DNA from: Streptomyces megasporus
Lineage (GTDB): Bacteria > Actinomycetota > Actinomycetes > Streptomycetales > Streptomycetaceae
NCBI RefSeq assembly: GCF_000718985.1
Contig: NZ_JODL01000018.1
Location: 43,100-107,099, forward strand
DNA: 64,000 nt
Direction: 5' to 3'
Shown: positions 17,446-26,766 of the stretch, piece by piece
Position numbering within the stretch: position 1 is the first letter of the stretch
Layout: each line of letters starts with the position of its first letter
Program-made: the position numbers and the translations under genes
The notes under the pieces: model-generated
What the model was told of the DNA's origin: nothing
Seen by the model: only the letters and a program-made list of their open reading frames with translations
Databases searched by the model: none

Positions 17446-17993
17446 GGTCAGCACCCCCTCCGCGTCTCGCTCCCGACGGCGACGCCCCGGGCGGCACCCG
17501 GTCCGACCTCGACCGAGGTGGCGGCCGGCGCGGCAGGACGTCGGGCCGTGCGGTCCGGCGCACCGTCCGGGAGTCGACGGAAGAGGCGAGGCATGGGTGT
17601 GCTCCTGAGAAACGTGTAGGGAGTGGTGGGCGGACCCGAGGCGAACAGGGCCGACCCGCCCGGTGAAATCGCCGGTCAGTATGACATTGAGGGGATATAC
17701 CCCAATGTCCCTGGTCAATGGGGCCATTGGGCCCTGGACAAGATCACGTGGATGCTTCTCGTCGGACGGTGGGGGTCGTCACGCGGGCGCGGATCGGGGG
17801 CCTTCCGGAAGGAGAACCGTCCGCCCCTGTGCGGCCGTGACACGACCTCCGTGGGAGCGTCCGGGCCGAGGGCCGGTGTGACGGCTCCACGTTCGGAAGG
17901 GTCGAACGGGGTGGGTGCTCGACCCCTACGATGAGACGCCCCGTGCCCCCGACAGCGCGACAGCCGAGACGGAGTGCCCATGCGCCCACGCGG
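17446..17993. other. Intergenic stretch upstream of the flavohemoprotein-like gene
   Basis: No gene is supported over 548 bases. It holds four CATTG/CAATG half-sites (17685-17729, listed separately) and is locally AT-richer than its surroundings around 17680-17720. The spacer is shared by the minus-strand flavohemoprotein-like gene and the plus-strand VOC gene. Confidence 0.4.
17685..17729. promoter_or_regulatory. Cluster of four CATTG/CAATG half-sites
   Basis: CATTG at 17685, CAATG at 17703, CAATG at 17716 and CATTG at 17725 form two inverted pairs: CATTG-A-GGG...CCC-CAATG and CAATGG-GG-CCATTG. The first pair encloses GGGGATATACCCC. The layout suggests cooperative binding of a dimeric regulator about 240 bases upstream of the flavohemoprotein-like gene. 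Confidence 0.4.
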
Positions 17994-18350
17994 ATGACGT
18001 TGACAGCGGTCACGCTCGACTACGCCGACCCGTTGGCACTGGCCGCGTTCTACCAACGGGCCACCGGGCTTCGACTCGCCGACCGGTCCGACGGCGACTT
18101 CGCGGGACTCGTCCATGAGAACGGGCTGGTCATCGGTTTCCAGCGGGTCGACGGCCACCGGCCTCCTCGGTGGCCGGAGCAGACCGTGCCGCAGCAGGTC
18201 CATCTCGACTTCGCGGTCGACGACCTCGATCGAGCCGAGGCCCCGCTGGTGGAGTCGGGCGCGGTCAAGCCTGAGTCGCAGCCGGGCGGCGACAGGTGGC
18301 GGGTGTTCATCGATCCGGCCGGGCACCCGTTCTGTCTGACCAGGAGGTGA
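17994..18350 (+). CDS. VOC-family (glyoxalase/bleomycin-resistance fold) protein
   Basis: A 118-residue single-domain vicinal oxygen chelate protein with the pairs of beta-alpha-beta modules typical of the fold: LTAVTLDYADPLALAAFYQR at the start and VHLDFAVDDLDRAEAPLV in the middle, ending with VFIDPAGHPFCLTRR. His70 in VHLDF and a Glu-poor C-terminus mean metal catalysis is uncertain. The ATG at 17994 is used because an ATG at 17980 is out of frame. Function could be lactoylglutathione-type chemistry or drug binding. Confidence 0.82.
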   Translation: MTLTAVTLDYADPLALAAFYQRATGLRLADRSDGDFAGLVHENGLVIGFQRVDGHRPPRWPEQTVPQQVHLDFAVDDLDRAEAPLVESGAVKPESQPGGDRWRVFIDPAGHPFCLTRR

Positions 18351-18582
18351 CGTCGGGAAGACCGTGCGCGGCTCGCGCGGCCGGCGCGCATGCCGACCGT
18401 CGGCCCGGATGCGGCGCGCCGGCGCGGGTGCCTCCGGCGCACGGCAAGAAGCCGCACGGTACACCTTCTCTCCGCTGCTTCCCGTTTGTCCATGACCGTG
18501 TGGGATATCCGGCCACAGACGGTGACGAGAGGCCGACTCCTCTCGGCTCCTCTCAGTTCAGATGTCAGGAGGCTTCCCGCAC

Positions 18583-19494
18583 ATGCAGGACGACGACGAT
18601 ACCCGCGGCAGTGCCCCGCAGGTGGTCTCGGAACCGAGGCCGCCCTACCCCGGGCAGCGACAGCGACCCCCGGGACACGAGGGGGACATGGAGCCGAGGC
18701 CGCGCTACCGGGCGGGGCGTTACCGCGCGGCGGACAAACTCCGCGGCAAGGTGGCGCTGATCACCGGTGGCGACTCGGGCATCGGTCGGGCGGTGGCGGT
18801 GCTGTACGCGCGCGAGGGCGCCGATGTCGCCATCGCGTACCTGCCCGAGGAGCAGGAGGACGCGGAGGAGACCCGTCGCGCGGTGGAGGCCGAGGGGCGC
18901 CGGTGCCTGTTGCTCCCCGGCGATCTGGCCGAGGCGTCGTTCTGCCACGAGGCCGTCGAGCGGACGGTGCGGGAGCTGGGGGACCTGAACGTCCTGGTGA
19001 ACAACGCGGCCCACCTCAACAGCCAGTTGGACCTGTCGCAGCTCTCCTTCGAGGACTGGGACCGGTCCTTCAAGGTGAACGTGTACGCCTACTACCACTT
19101 GGTGCAGGCCGCCCGGCCCCATCTGGAGACGGGCGACGCGATCATCGCGACCGCCTCGGAAGAAGCCCTCAAGGGCAGCGACACCATGATCGACTACGCG
19201 GCCGCCAAGGCCGCCCTGGTCAACTTCACCAAGTCGATCGCCCCGCACCTGGCCAAGGACGGCATCCGCGCGAACGTCGTCGCTCCCGGCCCCACCTGGA
19301 CGGTGCTCAACGTCGCCGACCGGAACATGCCCGAGGAGGGCCTGGCCCGGCTCGGCGACGAGGGCCCGCTGGGGCGCGTGGCCCAACCGGAGGAGGTCGC
19401 GCCCACCTACGTGTACCTGGCCTCCGACGCGGACTCCAGCTACACCGTGGGCGAGATCGTCGCCGTCACCGGCGGGCTGACCGACACTCGCTGA
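18583..19494 (+). CDS. Short-chain dehydrogenase/reductase
   Basis: A 303-residue SDR of the group with an N-terminal extension seen in bacterial YhdF/YghA and glucose-dehydrogenase-like stress proteins. The cofactor motif is ALITGGDSGIGRAVA near residue 60, NNAA appears near 143, and the catalytic Tyr and Lys are in DYAAAKAALV with a Ser in ATASEEA. The ATG at 18583 is preferred over one at 18562 because AGGAGG lies 10 bases before it. Substrate unknown; such genes are often stress-induced. A strong hairpin follows at 19571. Confidence 0.88.
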   Translation: MQDDDDTRGSAPQVVSEPRPPYPGQRQRPPGHEGDMEPRPRYRAGRYRAADKLRGKVALITGGDSGIGRAVAVLYAREGADVAIAYLPEEQEDAEETRRAVEAEGRRCLLLPGDLAEASFCHEAVERTVRELGDLNVLVNNAAHLNSQLDLSQLSFEDWDRSFKVNVYAYYHLVQAARPHLETGDAIIATASEEALKGSDTMIDYAAAKAALVNFTKSIAPHLAKDGIRANVVAPGPTWTVLNVADRNMPEEGLARLGDEGPLGRVAQPEEVAPTYVYLASDADSSYTVGEIVAVTGGLTDTR

Positions 19495-19570
19495 CCCGTC
19501 CCGTCGGGCGGTGGGCGAGAGGCACGGCGTGGACCGTTCCGACCGCCTCGCGGGTACGGAGGCCACGTGA

Positions 19571-19605
19571 GCCACCGGCCCGGTCTCCACCACCGGGCCG
19601 GTGGC
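19571..19605. terminator. Hairpin terminator after the SDR gene
   Basis: A perfect 14-bp stem, GCCACCGGCCCGGT (19571-19584) with its complement at 19592-19605 and a 7-base loop, within the 310-base gap before poxB. The rest of that gap shows no gene. Confidence 0.75.
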
Positions 19606-19804
19606 GAGCACGGCCCGGACCGGACCGGCGTCACCACCGTGCCCGGACCAGCGGGTGCGGCGAGGCCCGAACCGTTCCATGCTGGTGGCATGACGTGCGG
19701 CGGTCGACGAGGACGCGCTCCCGCACGACCGCAGCCCCTATGCCCACCATCGCCGAGCTGGGTCAGCGGGGGTCCCGCCCGGCGACCCGAGTCAGGAGAG
19801 ACGC

Positions 19805-21541
19805 ATGGCCGGCACCGTCGCGGATCTCATCGTGGCCACTCTCAAGACGTCCGGAGTGCGCCGTGTCTACGGCCTGCCCGGAGACTCCCTCAACGGCTTC
19901 ACCGACGCCCTGCGGCGCGACGGGGGCATCACCTGGGAACTGGTGCGGCACGAGGAGGCCGCCGCGTTCGCCGCCGCCGCGGAGGCCGGCGTCACCGGCC
20001 GCCTCACGGTCTGCGCCGGCACCAGCGGACCGGGGAGCGTGCACCTGGTCAACGGCCTGTACGACGCCCAGCGCAGCCGGGTGCCCGTCCTGGCCATCGC
20101 CGCGCACATCCCGCAGGACGAGATCGGCAGCGACTACTTCCAGGAGACCCGCCCGCAGTTCCTGTTCCGCGAGTGCAGCGTGTACTGCGAACTGGTGAGC
20201 ACCCCCGAGCAGGTACCGTGGCTCATGGAGATCGCCATGCGCACCGCTCTCGAACGCGACGGGGTGGCGGTGCTGGTCATCCCCGGCGAGATGTTCCTGG
20301 CCGACGCGCCCAAAGGGGCCGCCCGACGCCCCGTGGTCAGGAGTTCCTCCCACATCCGGCCCGACGACGCGTCGCTGGAGCGGGCCGCCGAGGTGCTGAA
20401 CGGGGCCGATCGGGTGACGATCCTGGCCGGGGCGGGCTGTGCCGACGCGCACGACGAGGCGGTCGCGCTGGCCGACGCGCTGAAGGCGCCGATGGTGCAC
20501 GCGCTGCGGGGCAAGGACTTCCTGGAGTACGACAACCCCTACGACGTCGGGCTGACCGGGCTGATCGGCTACAGCTCCGGCTACCGGGCGATGGAGCACT
20601 GTGACGCGCTGCTCATGCTCGGCACGGACTTCCCCTACCGCCCGTTCTACCCCCCGAACGCGTCCGTGGTGCAGGTCGACGTGCGCGGTGAGCACATCGG
20701 CCGCCGCGTACCGGTGGACGTCCCCCTGGTGGGCACGGTCAAGGACACCGCACAGGCCCTGCTGCCCCTGTTGGAGCGCCGGACCGACGACTCCTTCGCG
20801 CGGACGATGACCGACCACTACCGCCGGGTGCGCACCCGTCAGGACAAGTTGGCCCAGTCCAAGCCCGACACCTCCCCGTTGCACCCGCAGCACCTCACCG
20901 CGACCATCGACCGGCTCGCGGCACCCGACGCGGCCTTCACCGCCGATGTGGGCACCCCGACCGTGTGGGCGGCCCGCTATCTGCGCATGAACGGCCGGCG
21001 GCGGCTCGTCGGCTCCTTCAACCACGGCACGATGGCCAACGCGCTGCCCCACGCGATCGGAATCCAGGCGAGCCACCCCGACCGTCAGGTGATCGCGCTC
21101 GCGGGCGACGGCGGGCTGGCCATGCTGCTCGGCGAACTCAGCACGCTGCGCCAGATGGGTCTCCCGGTGAAGGTCGTGGTCTTCAACAACGGGGCGCTGG
21201 CGTTCGTCGAGCTGGAGATGAAGGCCGCGGGCATCGTCCATTACGGCACCGGACTGGACAACCCCGATTTCGCCGCGCAGGCCCGCGCGGCCGGTCTGTA
21301 CGCGGCCCGCGTCCAACGGGCCGGCGAGTTGGAGGACGCCCTGCGGGCCGCCTTCGACCACGACGGGCCGGCGGTGGTCGACGTCCACATCACGCGACAG
21401 GAGCTGTCCCTCCCGCCGAAACTCACCTACGAGCAGCTCAAGGGGTTCACCCTCTTCGCCACTCGCACCATCCTCTCCGGCCGCGGCGACGAGATCCTCG
21501 AACTCACCAGGACCAATCTCCGCCAGATCAGGCTGGAGTAG
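19805..21541 (+). CDS. poxB: Thiamine diphosphate-dependent pyruvate oxidase (PoxB type)
   Basis: A 578-residue ThDP/FAD enzyme of the pyruvate:quinone oxidoreductase family, which decarboxylates pyruvate to acetate and CO2 with electron transfer to the quinone pool. Domain order is PYR (VYGLPGDSLNGF and the catalytic Glu in RHEEAAAF), a central FAD/nucleotide domain (about 190-335) and PP (GDGGLAMLLGEL ... FNNG, the ThDP-Mg motif). Length matches the family. The C-terminus (about 545-578) is helical and could be the membrane-binding peptide. The ATG at 19805 follows GGAGAG. It stands alone between two strong terminators. Confidence 0.9.
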   Translation: MAGTVADLIVATLKTSGVRRVYGLPGDSLNGFTDALRRDGGITWELVRHEEAAAFAAAAEAGVTGRLTVCAGTSGPGSVHLVNGLYDAQRSRVPVLAIAAHIPQDEIGSDYFQETRPQFLFRECSVYCELVSTPEQVPWLMEIAMRTALERDGVAVLVIPGEMFLADAPKGAARRPVVRSSSHIRPDDASLERAAEVLNGADRVTILAGAGCADAHDEAVALADALKAPMVHALRGKDFLEYDNPYDVGLTGLIGYSSGYRAMEHCDALLMLGTDFPYRPFYPPNASVVQVDVRGEHIGRRVPVDVPLVGTVKDTAQALLPLLERRTDDSFARTMTDHYRRVRTRQDKLAQSKPDTSPLHPQHLTATIDRLAAPDAAFTADVGTPTVWAARYLRMNGRRRLVGSFNHGTMANALPHAIGIQASHPDRQVIALAGDGGLAMLLGELSTLRQMGLPVKVVVFNNGALAFVELEMKAAGIVHYGTGLDNPDFAAQARAAGLYAARVQRAGELEDALRAAFDHDGPAVVDVHITRQELSLPPKLTYEQLKGFTLFATRTILSGRGDEILELTRTNLRQIRLE

Positions 21542-21626
21542 GCCTCGGCGTCGGGCCGCCGGCCGCGCCGCGGCCCCGTGTGGGCCGGGGCCGACGGTGG
21601 ACGGGGCCCGGCGGCGCCGCGCCGGG

Positions 21627-21666
21627 TGAGGACGCCCTCGGGAGCGGGCTCCCGAGGGCGTCCTCA
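21627..21666. terminator. Hairpin terminator between poxB and the amidohydrolase gene
   Basis: A perfect 18-bp stem (21627-21644 with 21649-21666) with loop CGGG, between two convergent genes, so it should work in both directions. Confidence 0.85.
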
Positions 21667-21702
21667 CACCGTCGTGTCCGCCGGCGGTCGGCGGCGCCGC
21701 TC

Positions 21703-23316
21703 TCACGCGGCGGCGCGGTGCGCGATCGTGCCGTCGAGGATGGTGAGCCAGGCGCTCACGTCGTCGAGCTTGTCGGCCGGCGCCTGCTCCAGGTCGGCGT
21801 CGAGCACGACGACGTCGGCGAGCTTGCCCGGGGTCAGCGACCCGATCTTCTCCTCCATGCGCAGCGCGTAGGCGGCGTCGAGGGTGTGGGCCCGGATCGC
21901 CTCGGTGAGGGTCATCGCCTGGTCCGCGCCGATCTCGACTCCCTCCCTGGTGCGGCGGCGCACGGCGTTGGCGATCGTGTGCATGGGCCGCAGGCTGGAG
22001 ACGAACGAGTCGCTGGACAGCACCGGACGCAGCCCGGCGTCCAGCTCCTCGCGTATCGGCTGCAGCCGGTGGGCGCGGTCCCCGAGCCGGCGGATGAAGT
22101 CGCCACCGCTGTCGTGGAGGAAGTTGGGCTGGTTGACCGGGATGACGCCCAGCCCCGCGAACCGGCGCACCTGCTGGGGCGTGGGGTAGCCGCAGTGTTC
22201 GATGCGCGGTCGGGCGTCGTCGTCACCGAACGCCCGCGCGGCGGCCTCGATGGCCCGCAGCGAGTACTCCATCGCCCGGTCGCCCTGGGTGTGGATCGCC
22301 ACCTGCCAGCCGGCTCGCGACGCCCGCTCCACCAGGTCGACGAGCTGCTCCGGCTGCCAGTACAGGCTGCCGGCGAACTCGCCGCGCTCCCCGTAGGGCT
22401 CGCTGAACATCGCGGTGCCGCCCAGCAGAGTGCCGTCGGCGTAGAACTTCATCGCGCCCAGGTTCAGCCAGTCGTCGCCGAAGGGCCCCGCCAGGCCGAC
22501 GGCGGACAGCGCGTCGAGCTGGTGGGACAGCGGCATGGCGATCACCCGTACGGGCAGCCGGCCCGTGGCCCGCGCCCTGCGGTACACGACGAGCTCCCGC
22601 CGGGAGACCTGCGGGTCGGCGATCGTGGTCAGTCCCGCGGACAGGTAGTGGCTTCCGGCGTCGGACAGCCAGCCCAGGAGCTGCTCGTCGGGGAGGTCGG
22701 TGTGGAAGTTCGGGCCGTGGCAGCCGATGTCCACCGCGACCGGCAGCAGGTGCTGCATCGCCGAGTCGATCACCATGCCGGTCAGCCGGCCGGCCTCGTC
22801 CCGCAGGAACCGCCCGCCCGTCGGGTCGGCGACCTCCTCCCCGATGCCGCGCCATGCGAAGGCGGCCGAGTTGACCACCGCCTGGTGCCCGGACACGTGG
22901 TAGACGATCACCGGATGCCGGTCCGTGGCCTCGTCGAGCTGTCGCCGCGTCGGACGTCCCTCCGGATACTTGGCGTCGTCCATGCCGAAGGCGCGGATCC
23001 ACTGCCCCTCGGGGGTCCGCGCGGCGGCCTCGCCGATCGCCTTGACGAGCTCGGCGACGCTGCCCACCACGGGGTAGCGGGCGTCCACCGACGCCAGGGA
23101 CTCCGCGGTGGAGAGCAGGTGGTTGTGCGGGTCGATGAACCCGGGCACGACCGTGCGTCCACCGGCGTCGACCCGGTGGGCGTCGGCGGCGGCGAGCCGT
23201 GGGGCTTCGTCGCCCACCGCCGCGATGCGGTTGTCGCGCACCAGCAGCGCGTCGGCGCGCGGCACGTCGGGATCCATGGTCAGGATCTTGGCGTTGGTGA
23301 CGAGGATGTCCGCCAC
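21703..23316 (-). CDS. Amidohydrolase of the YtcJ-like family
   Basis: A 537-residue metal-dependent hydrolase of the amidohydrolase superfamily. The HxH metal motif is in VPGFIDPHNHLLS near residue 66; later ligands are suggested by AIHTQGDRAMEY and ARPIEHCGY-like sequence, and the C-terminal small-domain return is SLTPGKLADVVVLDADL. Relatives hydrolyse formamides, N-substituted amides or similar compounds. It lies 28 bases after the MHS transporter on the same strand, forming a transport-hydrolysis operon with a divergent PucR regulator. Confidence 0.85.
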   Translation of the reverse strand: MADILVTNAKILTMDPDVPRADALLVRDNRIAAVGDEAPRLAAADAHRVDAGGRTVVPGFIDPHNHLLSTAESLASVDARYPVVGSVAELVKAIGEAAARTPEGQWIRAFGMDDAKYPEGRPTRRQLDEATDRHPVIVYHVSGHQAVVNSAAFAWRGIGEEVADPTGGRFLRDEAGRLTGMVIDSAMQHLLPVAVDIGCHGPNFHTDLPDEQLLGWLSDAGSHYLSAGLTTIADPQVSRRELVVYRRARATGRLPVRVIAMPLSHQLDALSAVGLAGPFGDDWLNLGAMKFYADGTLLGGTAMFSEPYGERGEFAGSLYWQPEQLVDLVERASRAGWQVAIHTQGDRAMEYSLRAIEAAARAFGDDDARPRIEHCGYPTPQQVRRFAGLGVIPVNQPNFLHDSGGDFIRRLGDRAHRLQPIREELDAGLRPVLSSDSFVSSLRPMHTIANAVRRRTREGVEIGADQAMTLTEAIRAHTLDAAYALRMEEKIGSLTPGKLADVVVLDADLEQAPADKLDDVSAWLTILDGTIAHRAAA

Positions 23317-23344
23317 GGAAGGAACCTCCTGTGTGTAGGGACGG

Positions 23345-24652
23345 TCAGGCCGGGGTCCGCTCGGTGGAGCGGAGCAGGTCGGTGTCGGAGTACTGGGGCG
23401 CGAACCGCAGGCACACGATGCTCATCACGCACATCGCCACGAGCAGCGCGATCACCGGCACCACGCTGTCGAACACGGCCAGCAGCGCGGTGCAGGCCAG
23501 GGGCGAGAGTCCACCGAAGATCGCACCGGCCACCTGGTAGGACAGCGAGATGCTGGTGTAGCGGGCCTGGGGCTCGAACATCTGGGACAGGACCGCCGCG
23601 ATCGGGCCGTACGTCGCGGCCATCACCAGTCGCATCAGTCCGAGCATGAAGAAGATCAACAGGGTGCTGCCGCTGTCCATCACCAGGAACTGCGGGGCGG
23701 CCAACACCGCGACACCGATCAGGCCGATCGTCACGACGCGGCGCTTGCCGAACCTGTCGCCGAGCCAGGAGACCCCGAGGGTCGCGACCAGCTCCACGAA
23801 CGCGGCCACGCTCAGTCCGTTGAGGACGAGCTGCTCGGACACCTTCAGGTCCGTGGTGGAGTAGGCGAGCAGGAACGTGGTCACGATGTAGTAGCCGCCG
23901 ACCGCCACCGGCAGCACACCGATGCCCAGCAGGATCGTCCGCCACGACGTGCGCAGCGCCTGCCGCACGGGCGGTTCGGAGGAGGCGCCCTGCCGCTGGA
24001 CCTCGGTGAACACCGGGGACTCCTCCACCTTCAGCCGGATGACCAGGCCGACGAGCACCAGCACCGCGGAGGCGAGGAACGGGACGCGCCAGCCCCACGA
24101 GTACAGGGCGTCGGTGCCGAAGCTGCTCATCAGGCTGAAGAACCCGGTCGCCAGCAGCGCGCCGGCGGGGTTGCCGAGCTGCGCGAAGGAGCCGTAGAAC
24201 GTCTTCTTCTTCTCGGGCGCGTGCTCCACCGCCATCAGTACGGCGCCGCCCCACTCGCCGCCGACGGCGATTCCCTGGGCGAAGCGGAGCACCACCAGGA
24301 GGATGGGCGCCAACATACCCACCGAGGCGTAGGTCGGCAGCAGTCCGACCGCGAACGTCGCGATACCCATGATCATCAGCGTGGTGACCAGGGCCGCCTT
24401 GCGTCCGACGCGGTCCCCGAAGTGTCCGAACAGGACGCCTCCGAGGGGACGGGCGAAGAACCCGACCGCGTAGGTGGCGAAGGACGCCATCACCCCGATG
24501 AGCGGATCGGTGCCCTCGGGGAAGAACAGCGAGCCGAACACGATGCTCGCCGCGGTGGCGTAGGCGTAGAAGTCGTACCACTCGATGGTCGTCCCCACGA
24601 AGGACGCGATCGCGGCCCGACGCGGGGATCTCTGGGAATTGTTCTCGGCCAT
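23345..24652 (-). CDS. MHS-family MFS transporter
   Basis: A 435-residue twelve-helix major facilitator of the metabolite:H+ symporter family (ShiA/ProP/KgtP-like). Diagnostic segments are FVGTTIEWYDFYAYATAAS in helix 1, GHFGDRVGRKAAL between helices 2 and 3, and RFAQGIAVGGEWGGAVL in helix 4. It imports small organic acids or zwitterions with protons. It is first in the operon with the amidohydrolase and divergent from PucR, so it probably brings in the amidohydrolase substrate or a related compound. The ATG at 24652 fits the family N-terminus. Confidence 0.9.
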   Translation of the reverse strand: MAENNSQRSPRRAAIASFVGTTIEWYDFYAYATAASIVFGSLFFPEGTDPLIGVMASFATYAVGFFARPLGGVLFGHFGDRVGRKAALVTTLMIMGIATFAVGLLPTYASVGMLAPILLVVLRFAQGIAVGGEWGGAVLMAVEHAPEKKKTFYGSFAQLGNPAGALLATGFFSLMSSFGTDALYSWGWRVPFLASAVLVLVGLVIRLKVEESPVFTEVQRQGASSEPPVRQALRTSWRTILLGIGVLPVAVGGYYIVTTFLLAYSTTDLKVSEQLVLNGLSVAAFVELVATLGVSWLGDRFGKRRVVTIGLIGVAVLAAPQFLVMDSGSTLLIFFMLGLMRLVMAATYGPIAAVLSQMFEPQARYTSISLSYQVAGAIFGGLSPLACTALLAVFDSVVPVIALLVAMCVMSIVCLRFAPQYSDTDLLRSTERTPA

Positions 24653-24750
24653 GCTTCCTCCATCAGCCGCGAGAAGTCGGCACAGATTAAGTCCCTCCGG
24701 AGCGGAACAGAGCCGGGCGATCCGTACACTTGCCCCCGTCATATGAGTGC

Positions 24751-24762
24751 GCTGTGCACAGC
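24751..24762. promoter_or_regulatory. Palindrome between the transporter and pucR-like genes
   Basis: GCTGTGCACAGC is a perfect 12-bp palindrome in the 124-base divergent spacer, 15 bases before the regulator start. It is a candidate PucR operator, by position only. Confidence 0.35.
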
Positions 24763-24776
24763 ACGAGGAGGTGTCC

Positions 24777-26321
24777 GTGGCACTCACCGTCGCCGATGTG
24801 CTCGCCACCGACGGGCTGGAGCTCAAGCTGCTGGCCGGGGGTTCCGGCCTGCACCGGACGGTCCGCTGGGCACACGCCACCGAGCTGATGGACCCGGTTC
24901 CATGGCTGCGCGGCGGTGAACTCGTGCTGACCGTCGGCCTCGGACTGCCGGAGGACCCCGAGGGTCGGCGTGATTACGTGCGGCGGCTCTCGGACGCCGG
25001 GTGCGCGGGGATCGGCTTCGCGGCGGAGGTGCTCGACGCGCTCCCGGCCGACGTGCTGGACGAGGCCGACCGGCGGGGACTCCCGGTCATCGGCGTGCTG
25101 GGCCGGACGCCTTTCATCGCGGTCACCGAGGCGGTGGCGCGCCGGCACGCCGAGGAGCGGATGCGTGCCGAGCGGCACGCGATCAAGGTCCAGGAGGCGA
25201 TGGCCAGGGCCGCGCTGCGGTCCGGTCCGGGCGGGATCCTCGCCGAGCTGGCCCGCGGCGTCGACGGCGAGACACTGCTGATGGACGCGGCCGGTCGGCC
25301 CACCACGTCACGCCCCCAGGGCAACCGTGACTGGCACGTCGAGGCCGCTCGGCTCGTCACCGACATCTCCGGACGGCGTGTGCAGGGAGTGGTCGCCGGC
25401 GAACACGGCGGGCGGTACCTGCTGGTGCAGAGCCTCGGCCTGTCCGGACCGCCGCGCGGCTGGCTGGCGCTGTCCTGCCCCGAGGGCGACAGGCAACACC
25501 AGCGGCTGTTGAGCAACCACGCCGCCGTCCTGCTGACCATCGACATGCTCGGGGTGCGGGCCTCGCGCGCGAAGGTGCACGAGCAGCGGTCCCGGGTGTT
25601 CGCGGGCCTGCTGGACGGCGATCCGCTGATCACGGCGAGCGCGGAGCGGCTGGAGGAGCTGTGCCCGTTGCCGGAGCCGCCGTTCGAGGTCGTGTCGTTC
25701 CGTTTCGAGGACGGCGAGGGCCCGGAGCCGGCCCGAACCGCGCTGGACGCGCTGACCGACGTGATCGGTGACACGGCGGTGGAGGAGCGGGTCCTGCTGC
25801 ACCCGGTCCCGGCGGGGCTGGTGGTGGTGCTGCCCGACGTCCGGCCGCGACTGGGACCGCGGCTGACCGATCGGTTGGGCGAGTTGGCGGGCACGGCGCT
25901 GCGCGCCGGAGCGAGCACGGCGCACGGGATCACCGGACTCGCCGCCGCGGTGCGCCGCGCGTCGGAGCTGGCCACGGCCGACGGGGACGGCTACGTGCAC
26001 GCCGACGACATCGGCGCGTGGACCCTGCTGCGCGAAGCGGTCGCCCCGGACGGGGTCCGCCGGTTCGCCGACGCGGTGGTGGGGCGGCTGTACGCGCACG
26101 ACCGACGTAACGGCACCCGGCTCGCCGCGTCGTTGCGGACCTACCTGGAGGCGGGAGGCAACCTGGAGGCCGCGGCGTCCGCGTTGGGCGTGCACCGCAA
26201 CACCCTGCGCGCGCGGCTGCGCACCGCGGAGCGGGTCAGTCGACGGTCGCTCGCCGACCCGAAGGACCGCCTGGAACTCTGGTTGGCGCTGTCGGCCGAC
26301 GACCTTCTCTCACCGGGATGA
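24777..26321 (+). CDS. PucR-family transcriptional regulator
   Basis: A 514-residue regulator with an N-terminal purine-catabolism (PucR) domain (about residues 1-125, beginning ALTVADVLATDGLELKLLAGG), a middle GGDEF-like/CdaR region (about 270-400) and a C-terminal PucR-type HTH (LRTYLEAGGNLEAAASALGV followed by HRNTLRARL). Such proteins activate catabolic genes in response to a substrate. The GTG at 24777 follows GAGGAGG by 6 bases. It is divergent from the MHS transporter-amidohydrolase operon, its likely target. Confidence 0.9.
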   Translation: MALTVADVLATDGLELKLLAGGSGLHRTVRWAHATELMDPVPWLRGGELVLTVGLGLPEDPEGRRDYVRRLSDAGCAGIGFAAEVLDALPADVLDEADRRGLPVIGVLGRTPFIAVTEAVARRHAEERMRAERHAIKVQEAMARAALRSGPGGILAELARGVDGETLLMDAAGRPTTSRPQGNRDWHVEAARLVTDISGRRVQGVVAGEHGGRYLLVQSLGLSGPPRGWLALSCPEGDRQHQRLLSNHAAVLLTIDMLGVRASRAKVHEQRSRVFAGLLDGDPLITASAERLEELCPLPEPPFEVVSFRFEDGEGPEPARTALDALTDVIGDTAVEERVLLHPVPAGLVVVLPDVRPRLGPRLTDRLGELAGTALRAGASTAHGITGLAAAVRRASELATADGDGYVHADDIGAWTLLREAVAPDGVRRFADAVVGRLYAHDRRNGTRLAASLRTYLEAGGNLEAAASALGVHRNTLRARLRTAERVSRRSLADPKDRLELWLALSADDLLSPG

Positions 26322-26332
26322 CGCCGGGATGA

Positions 26333-26363
26333 CGTGCCCGCCGCGTGGGGCACGGCGGGCACG
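26333..26363. terminator. Hairpin terminator after the PucR gene
   Basis: CGTGCCCGCCG (26333-26343) pairs with CGGCGGGCACG (26353-26363) in a perfect 11-bp stem with a 9-base loop. Confidence 0.7.
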
Positions 26364-26703
26364 GGCGGGAACCGCGCCGGGACGTACGCGGCGGGGCGCC
26401 CGCTTCCGGTCCGCGGGCGGAGACGGTTCCGGTTCCTGACGCACCGACGCCCCCTCCGGCACGCACCGACGTCTCGGTCGTGGTCGCCGCACCCCCTGTG
26501 AATCGGGCTCGTGGCAGGGGTCGACGTCTCGCACGCTCCCGCCGGAGAGCCGTGCCGTCCGACCGGCTCGGACTCCGCACCCGCCGCCGAGGCGGTCTCG
26601 CGCCTCCGGAGGAACGGCCCGTCCCCACAACCCCACAAGACGAGCGGACGGGCCGGGCGGACGGCCCGATGGAACGCGCGTCCGTGAAACACATCACATC
26701 CGG
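26364..26703. other. Non-coding stretch before the sulfur island
   Basis: Long open frames exist here on both strands, but they show no domain-like sequence and are attributed to high GC content. Nothing else is seen before the operator-like palindromes that begin at 26704. Confidence 0.4.
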
Positions 26704-26766
26704 ATACCCCCGGGGGCATAAACCGGGGCCTGCTACCGTTGACCACTGACATACCCCCCCGGGTAT
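26704..26766 (+). promoter_or_regulatory. Promoter and two CstR/CsoR-type operators of the sulfur operon
   Basis: ATACCCCCGGGGGCAT (26704-26719) and ATACCC-CCCC-GGGTAT (26751-26766) are GC-rich palindromes flanked by AT, the form expected for CsoR/CstR repressors. The second overlaps the spacer of a promoter-like pair, TTGACC (26739-26744) and GGTATT (26762-26767), with 17 bases between them, so binding would block transcription. Confidence 0.6.

Noticed and set aside
26345..26749. An open frame on the plus strand, overlapped by others on the minus strand
   Set aside because: Composition is Arg/Pro/Ala-rich as in antisense GC-rich frames, with no domain-like sequence and no good ribosome binding site. 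It lies in the control region of the sulfur operon.
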